In this document: in pieces, positions 1 through 6,574 of the stretch | Layout of the letters: every line of letters starts with the position of its first letter | Numbering within the stretch: position 1 is the stretch's first letter | Assembly (NCBI GenBank): GCA_002422205.1 | Contig: DITS01000052.1 | Location: 42,708-71,093 of the forward strand | DNA length: 28,386 nt | DNA from: Alphaproteobacteria bacterium UBA6178 | GTDB taxonomy: Bacteria; Pseudomonadota; Alphaproteobacteria; Rickettsiales; UBA3002 | Direction of reading: 5' to 3' | The notes under the pieces: model-generated | Told to the model about the DNA's origin: nothing | What the model saw: the letters and a program-made list of their open reading frames with translations, nothing else | The model's database searches: none | Program-made: the position numbers and the translations under genes

Positions 1-64
1 CGCGCAGCGTTGAGGTCGCTGTCCGGTAACACGGGTGAAAGTTCAAGTCTTTTCGGCCGCACCA
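1..64 (+). tRNA. tRNA-Leu (GAG), 3' part
   Basis: This is the 3' part of a class II tRNA cut by the left edge. The anticodon stem CAGCG/CGCTG at 5-9 and 17-21 encloses a 7-base loop with anticodon GAG at 12-14. A long variable arm follows at 22-36. The T arm at 37-53 has the TTCAAGT loop, then come the 3' acceptor strand at 54-60, discriminator A61 and an encoded CCA. GAG plus the long variable arm identifies leucine. The acceptor 5' strand and most of the D arm lie outside the window. Confidence 0.93.
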
Positions 65-71
65 TACAAAC

Positions 72-97
72 AAGGGACCTTTGCGTCCCTTTTTTTA
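72..97 (+). terminator. Intrinsic terminator of tRNA-Leu
   Basis: The stem AAGGGAC/GTCCCTT closes a short loop and runs directly into a T tract, starting 8 bases after the CCA end. This is a standard rho-independent terminator for the tRNA transcript. Confidence 0.9.
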
Positions 98-197
98 TGT
101 GTCTGGCATTACATGGCTTATTGCCTAAAAATAGACAATATTCTTGTCGCTACCTTAGAAATATGCTAATCTAAGACTGAATAAAGGTAAAGAGATC

Positions 198-205
198 GGG
201 GGGGG
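198..205 (+). promoter_or_regulatory. G8 tract acting as the ribosome binding region of the prepilin gene
   Basis: Eight consecutive G residues lie two bases before the GTG start at 208, where a Shine-Dalgarno sequence would be. A mononucleotide tract here could change the spacing or strength of translation initiation if it slips. That consequence is inferred; the tract itself is seen directly. Confidence 0.4.
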
Positions 206-207
206 CT

Positions 208-984
208 GTGAAGCAGGGGTTTTCGCTTGTTGAGCTAAGCATTGTGCTGGTTATTCTTGGTTTATTAACAGGCGGCATCCTATCAGGCCAGAGCCTCATC
301 ACAGCAGCCGAGCAACGCAGCCTCGTCACGCAAATCACCACTTACTCGTCGAGTGTCATCAGCTTTCGGGATAAATATTTCGCCATACCGGGAGATATGA
401 ACAATGCCACCAAATTCTGGGGTGCCGCCGATGGCACCACGGGCCTGACCGCCGCTTGCCTCACCGCCACAGCGGCGGGCACCTGCAATGGTAACGGCGA
501 TGGACAAATCAACGTCCATAGCTATTCGAAGGAAAGCTTCCGTTTCTGGCAACAAATGGCGTTGGCAGGGCTGATTGAGGGAACCTATACCGGTGTCACC
601 GGGCCATTAGACCCCGACGATGTGGTTGCAGGGGGCAATGTGCCGACAACAAGAATTGCAACCTCATCAGTTGTATGCGTTGTGAGTCCCAATTTTACTG
701 GCTTGGGCGCTTTCTATCCCGGGAATTACGGCAGGGTTGTTTATCGCATCGGCGCCGACGCCAATGCTAGCAACTTAAATGGCGACAGCGTAATCGTGAC
801 CAATGAAATGGCATGGAATATCGATAACAAAATGGATGATGGCAAGCCTGGCGCGGGCAGGGTTACCACGTTTAAGAACTCCTATCGCCCTAATTGCGCC
901 AGCTCCGATGATCCAGCCGCGGCGGAATATCAACTCACAGTAACGGGCAAAGCCTGTGTGCTGAATATTCCATCAGGCATTTAA
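208..984 (+). CDS. Type IV prepilin-like / pseudopilin protein
   Basis: This is a 258-residue protein with a class III (prepilin) signal. Residues 1-4 (MKQG) form a short leader, followed by FSLVELSIVLVILGLL. Cleavage is expected after Gly4, leaving an N-methylated Phe, and Glu9 is the conserved Glu5 of the mature protein. The hydrophobic helix spans about residues 5-27. The rest is a Ser/Thr/Gly-rich globular domain with an Asn/Asp-rich NGNGDG stretch near residue 96 and several cysteines. Such proteins are assembled by type IV pilus or type II secretion machinery, and no such partner gene is nearby. The start is GTG because no ATG occurs before the signal helix. It converges on acyP with only two bases between the stops. 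Major and minor (pseudo)pilins cannot be told apart here. Confidence 0.82.
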   Translation: MKQGFSLVELSIVLVILGLLTGGILSGQSLITAAEQRSLVTQITTYSSSVISFRDKYFAIPGDMNNATKFWGAADGTTGLTAACLTATAAGTCNGNGDGQINVHSYSKESFRFWQQMALAGLIEGTYTGVTGPLDPDDVVAGGNVPTTRIATSSVVCVVSPNFTGLGAFYPGNYGRVVYRIGADANASNLNGDSVIVTNEMAWNIDNKMDDGKPGAGRVTTFKNSYRPNCASSDDPAAAEYQLTVTGKACVLNIPSGI

Positions 985-986
985 TC

Positions 987-1295
987 TTAAATCGTAGGCC
1001 TTTGCGTAAAGCCCGCTTCCACGCGGTCGCGGCTGGGGGCTGCCGTCACATTCAGCACGCGGCTGGCCAATGGCCCTTCCCAGCATGCCTGAATCAACTG
1101 CTCCACCACATCCGCAGGGCCGGAAAACAGCGCCTCCACCGCACCATCACTCAAATTACGTACCCATCCGCTAATGCCGCGTTTGCGCGCATTCGCATTC
1201 ACCCAGGCACGATAACCCACCCCTTGCACGCGTCCTTCAATCAGCACGCGCTGGGTTGTAATCGACGCCGTCTTGGATTCTAATACATCACTCAT
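987..1295 (-). CDS. acyP: Acylphosphatase
   Basis: The 102-residue protein matches the small acylphosphatase family (EC 3.6.1.7), which hydrolyses carboxyl-phosphate bonds in the cytoplasm. GRVQGVGYR at residues 21-29 supplies the phosphate-binding loop and Arg29. Asn47 in VRNLSDG is the water-positioning Asn. Both catalytic residues are therefore present. The first 15 residues extend a little beyond the usual core of about 90. It starts 35 bases after the pccA stop, with a G-rich ribosome site before the ATG, so it is probably co-transcribed with pccA. A link to acyl-phosphate clean-up in propionate metabolism is only inference. Confidence 0.9.
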   Translation of the reverse strand: MSDVLESKTASITTQRVLIEGRVQGVGYRAWVNANARKRGISGWVRNLSDGAVEALFSGPADVVEQLIQACWEGPLASRVLNVTAAPSRDRVEAGFTQRPTI

Positions 1296-1306
1296 ACCAC
1301 CCCCAC

Positions 1307-1335
1307 TTACTAGCCTCTAGTCACTAGCCCCTAAA
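1307..1335 (-). repeat. Period-7 tract at the pccA stop codon
   Basis: Read on the minus strand, units such as GCTAGTG, ACTAGAG and GCTAGTA follow each other with a 7-base period. The tract includes the TAG stop of pccA at 1331-1333. It fills most of the pccA-acyP gap. Related tracts occur at four other places in the window. Confidence 0.5.
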
Positions 1336-3325
1336 CCGCAGCCTCAAACTCAACCAGCAACTCATCCGACGCCACGCTGGCAGGCGCCTCTATATGCACC
1401 TTAGCCACCACCCCGTCATGATCAGCATAAATAATGTTTTCCATCTTCATCGCCTCGATCACCAGCAGCGGCTGCCCCGCCTTAATCGTATCACCGGCCC
1501 TCACATGCATCACCGAAACCAGTCCGGCAATCGGCGCACGTAATTCGGTTTCCGACGCCGATTCATCCCGCGCTGGCATGTATTGCGCAAGCTCCGCCAC
1601 ACGCGGTGAACGTACCACAGCGCGCACATCATAGCCAGCGAAACTGAGTTGATACCCCTCGGGCAAGCGCGTGGTTTGTACGCTAATGGGACGCCCATTC
1701 ACCGTGCCCTGAAACAATTTGCTGCCCAACAGCCATGAGCTACGAATCACAATCAGCCCGTCATCAAAGCCGATATCATAGCCATGTTCTTTTTTGCGGA
1801 TATAAACCGGATAATTATTATCGGCGATATTCACCACCCAGCGCTGGCCAATTGCGCGCTCGCGCCCGGGCAGTTGGCCCGATATTTTCGCCGCGCGCTC
1901 CATGTCGCGCAGCTCGCAAAATACCGCCACCGCCATACAAACCCGTTGCGCTTCCGAATCAAGCGTAGCACCGCTGTAGCCTTCGGGATATTCCTGCTCG
2001 ATAAAATTGGTCGACAAATCGCCACGGCGGAACCGTTCATGCGATAATACCGCATCGAGAAAACTGATATTATGCGCAATCCCGCGAATGATAGTCTCGC
2101 CCAGCGCCGCGCGCATCGCGTCAATCGCGGCGTCCCGCGTCGCCGCATGCGTACAAATTTTGGCCACCATCGGATCATAAAACATGCTGACCTCGCCGCC
2201 CTCATAAATCCCGCTATCGACGATCAGGGTGCCTTTAATTTCGGGCTCCTGATAGCGCACAATGCGCCCCGTTGATGGCAAAAACCCGCGCGACGGGTCT
2301 TCTGCATACACGCGTGACTCAAATGCCCAGCCATTAATCTGCACTTCGTCCTGTGTAAATGGCAGCTTTTCACCCGCCGCTACACGCAGCATCTGCTCCA
2401 CTAGATCAATGCCGGTAATCAGCTCAGTCACCCGATGCTCCACCTGCAGGCGCGTATTCATTTCCAGAAAATAAAACTCGCCCTTTTGATCAACGATATA
2501 CTCAACCGTTCCGGCAGAGGTATAACCCACTTCCCGCGCCAGCGCGATCGACTGGTCACTCATCGCCTTGCGCATCTCTTCGCTCAAAAACGGGCTCGGC
2601 GCTTCTTCGATCACCTTTTGATGGCGGCGCTGAATCGAGCATTCGCGCTCGCCCAGCGACACCACATTCCCATGGCTATCGGCTAAAATCTGAATCTCGA
2701 TATGACGCGGATTCTCGAAAAACTTTTCAATAAACACCCGTGCATCACCAAAGCTCGATTTCGCCTCACTTGCCGATGATATCATCCCCTCTTCAAGGTC
2801 CTTATCGGCATAGGCCACGCGCATGCCCTTGCCGCCACCGCCAGCTGCTGCCTTGATCATCACCGGATAACCGATTTCATTCGCAATGCGTCTGGCTTCT
2901 GTCAGCTCCGACACGGCATCCAGCACGCCCGGCACCGTGTTCACACCCGCTGCACGCGCAATTTTTTTCGATTCAATCTTGTCGCCCATCAGACGAATCG
3001 CCTCGGGCGGTGGTCCCACCCACGCAACCCCCATCCCCATCACCGCTTTGGCAAAGGCGGTATTTTCCGACAAAAACCCATAGCCCGGATGCACGCATTG
3101 CGCGCCCGAGCGGTCTATCGCCGACAACAGTGCCTTCACATTCAGATAGCTTTCTGCAGCGGGTGAGGGCCCCACATAAATGGCATCGTCGGCATATTTC
3201 ACATGCAGCGCATTGGTATCGGCTTCGGAATAAACCGCAATCGTGCGCATACCCAGCCGTTTGGCGGTTTGCATAATCCGCACCGCAATTTCACCACGGT
3301 TGGCAATCAGAATCGAATTAAACAT
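1331..3325 (-). CDS. pccA: Propionyl-CoA (acyl-CoA) carboxylase, biotin carboxylase/biotin carrier subunit
   Basis: This 664-residue alpha subunit carboxylates biotin with ATP and bicarbonate for the PccB transferase, forming methylmalonyl-CoA. The biotin carboxylase part spans about residues 1-450 (IANRGEIAVRI start, Gly-rich AAAGGGGKGM loop at 159-168, EMNTRLQVEH at 288-297, Arg338). A BT-type linker domain follows, then a biotinyl domain with EAMKM at 624-628 and biotin attached to Lys627. The length is normal for PccA and clearly longer than AccC. Residue 298 is Arg (codon CGG) where the family has Pro in VEHPVTE. This lies next to the catalytic Glu296 and is unusual. A good AGGAG ribosome site precedes the ATG. 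The substrate could be another short acyl-CoA, but the PccB homology favours propionyl-CoA. Confidence 0.93.
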   Translation of the reverse strand: MFNSILIANRGEIAVRIMQTAKRLGMRTIAVYSEADTNALHVKYADDAIYVGPSPAAESYLNVKALLSAIDRSGAQCVHPGYGFLSENTAFAKAVMGMGVAWVGPPPEAIRLMGDKIESKKIARAAGVNTVPGVLDAVSELTEARRIANEIGYPVMIKAAAGGGGKGMRVAYADKDLEEGMISSASEAKSSFGDARVFIEKFFENPRHIEIQILADSHGNVVSLGERECSIQRRHQKVIEEAPSPFLSEEMRKAMSDQSIALAREVGYTSAGTVEYIVDQKGEFYFLEMNTRLQVEHRVTELITGIDLVEQMLRVAAGEKLPFTQDEVQINGWAFESRVYAEDPSRGFLPSTGRIVRYQEPEIKGTLIVDSGIYEGGEVSMFYDPMVAKICTHAATRDAAIDAMRAALGETIIRGIAHNISFLDAVLSHERFRRGDLSTNFIEQEYPEGYSGATLDSEAQRVCMAVAVFCELRDMERAAKISGQLPGRERAIGQRWVVNIADNNYPVYIRKKEHGYDIGFDDGLIVIRSSWLLGSKLFQGTVNGRPISVQTTRLPEGYQLSFAGYDVRAVVRSPRVAELAQYMPARDESASETELRAPIAGLVSVMHVRAGDTIKAGQPLLVIEAMKMENIIYADHDGVVAKVHIEAPASVASDELLVEFEAAV

Positions 3326-3344
3326 CCACGCTCCTACGCCCGTT

Positions 3345-3374
3345 GATATAAGAGGGGTTGTGGTAGCATGTTAA
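3345..3374 (-). promoter_or_regulatory. Weak candidate promoter for pccA
   Basis: On the minus strand TTAACA (3369-3374) and TATATC (3345-3350) are 18 bases apart. The latter ends about 20 bases before the pccA ATG, leaving a very short leader. Hexamer matches are 5/6 and 4/6. No other signal supports it. Confidence 0.3.
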
Positions 3375-3462
3375 CATCAAAGTTACAAGCGGTTAGCGCG
3401 CGTTGCACACAGCAACAAGCCATTGACAAACAACAAAAAGAGTCGTTTACGATTCACCCTCC

Positions 3463-3500
3463 CGTCGTCCCGCGGCTTGCCAAGCCATAGCGCAGGTCTC
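3463..3500. repeat. REP-like repeat, family A, single diverged copy
   Basis: The copy runs from CGTCGTCCCGCGG to AGCGCAGGTCTC and forms an imperfect hairpin. It resembles the family consensus GTCATnCTGCGG...GCGCAGnATCTC found elsewhere in the window. It lies in the 385-bp pccA-aceA spacer (3326-3710), which carries this copy, the dimer at 3511-3610 and a possible aceA terminator. I see no gene in that spacer. Confidence 0.7.
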
Positions 3501-3510
3501 ACCCCTCCCC

Positions 3511-3610
3511 GTCATCCTGCGGCTTGCGAAGCAAGAGCGCAGGATCTCATAAGGCGGTTGAGGGTGGCACGAGAGTCTGCGCTGACGCTCCGCGTCCCGC
3601 AGCATGACGA
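3511..3610. repeat. REP-like inverted dimer, family A
   Basis: One arm starts with GTCATCCTGCGG at 3511 and ends with GCGCAGGATCTC at 3548. After a spacer containing GGGTGGCACGAGAG, an inverted arm ends with CCGCAGCATGACGA at 3610. Each arm is itself a hairpin and the two arms face each other, like a bacterial interspersed mosaic element. The same layout recurs at 10528-10613 and 18384-18472. Confidence 0.8.
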
Positions 3611-3616
3611 ATAATT

Positions 3617-3670
3617 AAAAACCGAGGTCAGCAGACCGAGCCTTCAGTCGCGAAGCGTTAGGCTCATTGC
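3617..3670 (-). terminator. Possible terminator of aceA
   Basis: Downstream of aceA on the minus strand, GAGCCT/AGGCTC (6 bp) and GGTC/GACC hairpins are followed by a five-T run at 3617-3621. The stems are short and interrupted, so this is only a plausible terminator. Confidence 0.35.
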
Positions 3671-3710
3671 GGAGGGCAGGTGCCCGTAGCAGGAACAAAC
3701 ACAAAAACCC

Positions 3711-4985
3711 TCAATGAAACTGCGCCGCTTCCGTCGAGCCTTCGAGTGCCGTCGTCGACGATTCGCCGCCCGATATCACCTGTGCCACCTGATCGAAATA
3801 GCCCGTACCCACTTCACGCTGATGCTTGGTCGCGGTAAAACCACGGCTGGCATCGGCAAATTCGCGCTCCTGCAATTCGACATAGCCGGTCATACCATGC
3901 TCTTTGTATTTCATGGCGAGATCGAACATGCCATGGTTGAGCGAATGGAAACCCGCCAACGTAATAAACTGGAATTTATAGCCCATCGCACCCAATTCCT
4001 TCTGGAATTTCGCAATCGTAATATCATCCAGATTTTTCTTCCAGTTAAACGAAGGCGAGCAATTATAGGCCAGCATTTTACCCGGATGCGCTTTGTGCAT
4101 CGCTTCGGCAAATTTCTTAGCTTCGGCAATGTCCGGCTTCGCCGTTTCACACCACACCAAATCAGCATAAGGCGCATAGGCGATACCGCGATTGATCGCC
4201 GCGTCAATACCGCCTTTGTAATTAAAGAAGCCTTCCGACGTGCGGCCTTTTTCGACAAACGCGCCGTCGCGCTCGTCAATATCCGATGTAATCAGATACG
4301 CGCCATTCGCATCGGTACGCGCCACGATAATGCTTGGCACGCCGCACACATCAGCCGCCAAACGCGCCGCCACCAGCTTTTGCACATGCTCAGCAATCGG
4401 CACCAGCACCTTGCCACCCATATGGCCGCATTTTTTGGCCGACGCCAGCTGATCTTCCCAATGCACGCCCGCGGCGCCCGCTTCGATCATACCTTTCATC
4501 AGCTCAAACACGTTGAGGCTGCCACCAAATCCGGCTTCGCCATCCGCTACGATCGGCTGGAACCAGTCGATTTTATCGTCGCCCTCTGCATGATGCAGCT
4601 GGTCAGCACGCTGCAAACATTGATTGATGCGCTTGACCACCGCCGGCACCGAATTCGCCGGATATAACGACTGGTCAGGATACATTTCACCCGCCAGATT
4701 CGCATCCGCCGCCACCTGCCAGCCCGAAAGGTAAATCGCCTTCAAACCCGCACGCACCTGCTGCATGGCCTGGTTACCGGTCAGCGCGCCCAACGCATTC
4801 ACATACGGCTCGCTGTTCAAATATTTCCACAATTTATCCGCCGTCAGCCGTGCCAGCGAATGCTCAATATGCACGCTGCCACGCAATTTATCCACATCAG
4901 CCGCCGTATACGGGCGCTCAACGCCATTCCAGCGTGGGTTGGTTTTCCAGTCTTTTTCGAGTTCAGCGACGCTTAACGCAGGCAT
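3711..4985 (-). CDS. aceA: Isocitrate lyase
   Basis: This 424-residue enzyme (EC 4.1.3.1) splits isocitrate into glyoxylate and succinate, the first step of the glyoxylate bypass. The catalytic signature KKCGH is at residues 184-188 with Cys186. The metal and substrate region WFQPIVADGEAGFGG (141-155) and the later NCSPSFNWKK segment are typical of the short, E. coli-type class. I chose the ATG at 4985 because an AAAGGA ribosome site sits just upstream and the family N-terminus fits. The open frame continues 43 codons further upstream, but those residues look like untranslated leader. Malate synthase is not in the window. The gene stands between the two pcc subunits, in keeping with acetate and propionate use. 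Confidence 0.96.
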   Translation of the reverse strand: MPALSVAELEKDWKTNPRWNGVERPYTAADVDKLRGSVHIEHSLARLTADKLWKYLNSEPYVNALGALTGNQAMQQVRAGLKAIYLSGWQVAADANLAGEMYPDQSLYPANSVPAVVKRINQCLQRADQLHHAEGDDKIDWFQPIVADGEAGFGGSLNVFELMKGMIEAGAAGVHWEDQLASAKKCGHMGGKVLVPIAEHVQKLVAARLAADVCGVPSIIVARTDANGAYLITSDIDERDGAFVEKGRTSEGFFNYKGGIDAAINRGIAYAPYADLVWCETAKPDIAEAKKFAEAMHKAHPGKMLAYNCSPSFNWKKNLDDITIAKFQKELGAMGYKFQFITLAGFHSLNHGMFDLAMKYKEHGMTGYVELQEREFADASRGFTATKHQREVGTGYFDQVAQVISGGESSTTALEGSTEAAQFH

Positions 4986-5070
4986 AGATGTCCTTTCATA
5001 GTGCATTGACATTGTCTTATTGATTTTCAGCGCGAATATACATGATCCACACCAGCTTTTATACCTTTTT

Positions 5071-5081
5071 TTGCATTGCAA
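5071..5081. promoter_or_regulatory. Palindrome in the aceA / secreted-protein divergent promoter region
   Basis: TTGCATTGCAA is a perfect palindrome around a central base, about 85 bases upstream of the aceA ATG. It sits in the 170-bp region between aceA and the divergent gene at 5156. Some actinobacterial and alphaproteobacterial aceA genes are controlled by RamB/ScfR-family regulators that recognise TTGCAAA-like sites, so this may be an operator. The match is suggestive only. Confidence 0.3.
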
Positions 5082-5100
5082 GAGACATGCCGCGTGACTG

Positions 5101-5129
5101 TTGCAGGAAGGCACTATTTTACGTATGAT
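5101..5129 (+). promoter_or_regulatory. Candidate sigma70 promoter for the secreted protein gene
   Basis: TTGCAG (5101-5106) and TATGAT (5124-5129) are separated by 17 bases. The -10 matches consensus at 5/6 and the -35 at about 3/6. The expected start lies about 20 bases before the ATG at 5156, leaving room for the GGAG ribosome site. Confidence 0.45.
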
Positions 5130-5155
5130 AACGGCTCAACCAACCGGAGATCGTC

Positions 5156-5869
5156 ATGCGCCGTTTTGCCCTTGCCTACCTGCTACCGCTGTTTTGCCTG
5201 CCTTGTGCTGTGCTGGCCGAGGATAATGGGTTGATCGGCCCCGAAGATGTAGTAGCCGAACGTGCAGATGAGGCCACGAGAGAAACCAGCTACACCGATA
5301 TATATTCGCTGAAAGGCATTGATGGCTGTCAGGTCTTTTGGCGTTTTGAAAAAGGCAATGCAGAATATCCGGACGACCGGCTGATGTATGATGGCACGGT
5401 CGATTGCACAGGCCGCAGCTTCAAGGAGTTAATACCGCTGCATCAAACGGTGCTGGGCGCGCTGGAAGAAAAAGAAGATTTAAGCAACTTGCAATCGGTG
5501 ATCTTTTTTGATTTCGTGTTTGACGGGGATTACAGCTGGGCAAACCCTGTCGCTGCCGCATCCGCCACCGACGCGGAGCATCTGAAAATGCGCAAAAACG
5601 CGCCCGATTCCGGCATCTCATCTAACGATATTTTCGTCCGCCTCGCCAACGAAACCGATGCCTATGAAGACCTGCAGGTCACCCTCTTCATCCTCGGCCT
5701 CAAGGCCGAACTTACCGGCGTCGAGAAAGTGTTTCAAAGCAAACTCGAAGACTACCCTGCCAAAGACGCATTAAAGGGAATCAAAGGCAACCCCTGGCTG
5801 CTCTACAATGTAGGCACCGCCAACTTCCAGCTCTCCAAACAAGATGGCCTGCCCAAAAGCTTGCAATAG
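5156..5869 (+). CDS. Predicted secreted/periplasmic protein of unknown function
   Basis: I do not recognise this 237-residue protein. Residues 1-21 form a classic Sec signal peptide: two Arg, a hydrophobic core, then VLA before Glu22. There is no lipobox, so the mature protein should be soluble in the periplasm or exported. The mature chain is acidic and has two cysteines, Cys58 and Cys84, that could form a disulfide. There are no further membrane segments and no known catalytic motif that I can identify. It is one of two genes on the plus strand, with its own promoter-like signal and a GGAG ribosome site. It is divergent from aceA and convergent with the TerB-like gene, whose stop is 12 bases away. 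Confidence 0.75.
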   Translation: MRRFALAYLLPLFCLPCAVLAEDNGLIGPEDVVAERADEATRETSYTDIYSLKGIDGCQVFWRFEKGNAEYPDDRLMYDGTVDCTGRSFKELIPLHQTVLGALEEKEDLSNLQSVIFFDFVFDGDYSWANPVAAASATDAEHLKMRKNAPDSGISSNDIFVRLANETDAYEDLQVTLFILGLKAELTGVEKVFQSKLEDYPAKDALKGIKGNPWLLYNVGTANFQLSKQDGLPKSLQ

Positions 5870-5881
5870 ACTCCAGACCAA

Positions 5882-6370
5882 TTAAAGCAACAAATCAGCG
5901 ACATAAAGCTTTATACGGTCAACGACAGATTTTTTCTTAAACGCCTTCTGTTGTTCTGCCTGTTGTTCTGCAATTTCTTTTGCGCGCTCTAATCTTTGCT
6001 TTTGCGCCATATCAGTCAATTCTTTCATGGCATTTTCTACGTCAAGCGTCGCCATATGCGCATCATGAATATGTTGCAGCACCTCTTGCTCATTATGGCA
6101 CAGCAGCCCATCCGACCAGAAAATGCTATTGGCGATATTAATCAGATGCGCGCGATCATGCACATCGCTGATCCGCGACCACACCGCATCCAGCGTAACC
6201 GGATGGGCAATCTTATCGAGTAATTCCGTTCGCTGTGTTTCCGACAATGCTGCATGCCCACGTACAAAATGCGTCAGCTTGGCTTGTTCCTGCTCATCCA
6301 GCTTTCCATCCGCATGAGCCAGCGCAATCGCCGCCTCCAGCATGGCTACCTGACTATCCGTTGCGCTCAT
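5882..6370 (-). CDS. TerB-like (tellurite resistance fold) protein
   Basis: This 162-residue cytoplasmic protein carries the TerB/DjlA-N type helical fold. The acidic loop HADGKLDEQE (19-28) and its pseudo-repeat WSDGLLCHNEQEV (85-97) occupy the two places where TerB-like domains have Asp/Glu-rich, possibly metal-binding turns. Residues 114-145 are a Gln/Glu/Lys-rich helix that could form a coiled coil, and a basic plus hydrophobic tail (KKKSVVDRIKLYVADLLL) might touch the membrane. No ter operon is nearby, so a direct tellurite role is unlikely. A GGGGAGAG ribosome site precedes the ATG. The family call is moderately sure and the function unknown. Confidence 0.65.
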   Translation of the reverse strand: MSATDSQVAMLEAAIALAHADGKLDEQEQAKLTHFVRGHAALSETQRTELLDKIAHPVTLDAVWSRISDVHDRAHLINIANSIFWSDGLLCHNEQEVLQHIHDAHMATLDVENAMKELTDMAQKQRLERAKEIAEQQAEQQKAFKKKSVVDRIKLYVADLLL

Positions 6371-6445
6371 AATCTCTCCCCTATTGTTACATCATCATGC
6401 CACATAATCAGATGCTTCACAACAAAAACGGCCATGCGCATACTT

Positions 6446-6484
6446 CCCCCTCTCCCTCTGGGAGAGGGTCGGGGTGAGCGCCCT
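6446..6484. repeat. REP-like repeat, family D
   Basis: CCCCCTCTCCCTCTGGGAG is followed by AGGGTCGGGGTGAGCGCCC, a G/C-rich imperfect palindrome. A second copy is at 18523-18558. This sequence type is widespread between genes of many proteobacteria. Confidence 0.75.
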
Positions 6485-6515
6485 TCCTTATTTATTATAC
6501 TACGATACAAGGATA

Positions 6516-6553
6516 GAGATCCTGCGCTATTGCTTCGCAATCCGCAGGATGAC
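6516..6553. repeat. REP-like repeat, family A, single inverted copy
   Basis: GAGATCCTGCGC, an inner hairpin TATTGCTTCGCAAT, and CCGCAGGATGAC form one arm of the family A element. It lies 17 bases after the pccB stop and could fold at the 3' end of the pccB message. Confidence 0.8.
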
Positions 6554-6555
6554 AG

Positions 6556-6574
6556 CTATAACCTAAAACCTAAA
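6556..6574 (-). repeat. Period-7 tract at the pccB stop codon
   Basis: Read on the minus strand, TTTAGGTTTTAGGTTATAG repeats AGGTTTT-like units every seven bases and contains the TAG stop of pccB. A family A palindrome follows at once. Confidence 0.5.

Noticed and set aside
134..174. Inverted repeats GACAA/TTGTC and CTTAG/CTAAG upstream of the prepilin gene
   Set aside because: Stems of five bases in an A/T-rich stretch are expected by chance, and no promoter hexamers line up with them.
4986..5114. N-terminal extension of isocitrate lyase by 43 residues
   Set aside because: The added residues are Cys/Lys-rich without family similarity, and a good AAAGGA ribosome site precedes the ATG at 4985.
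6494..6499. Perfect TATAAT on the minus strand upstream of the TerB-like gene
   Set aside because: No -35 hexamer lies 15-19 bases upstream, and a strong palindrome stands between it and the gene about 125 bases away.
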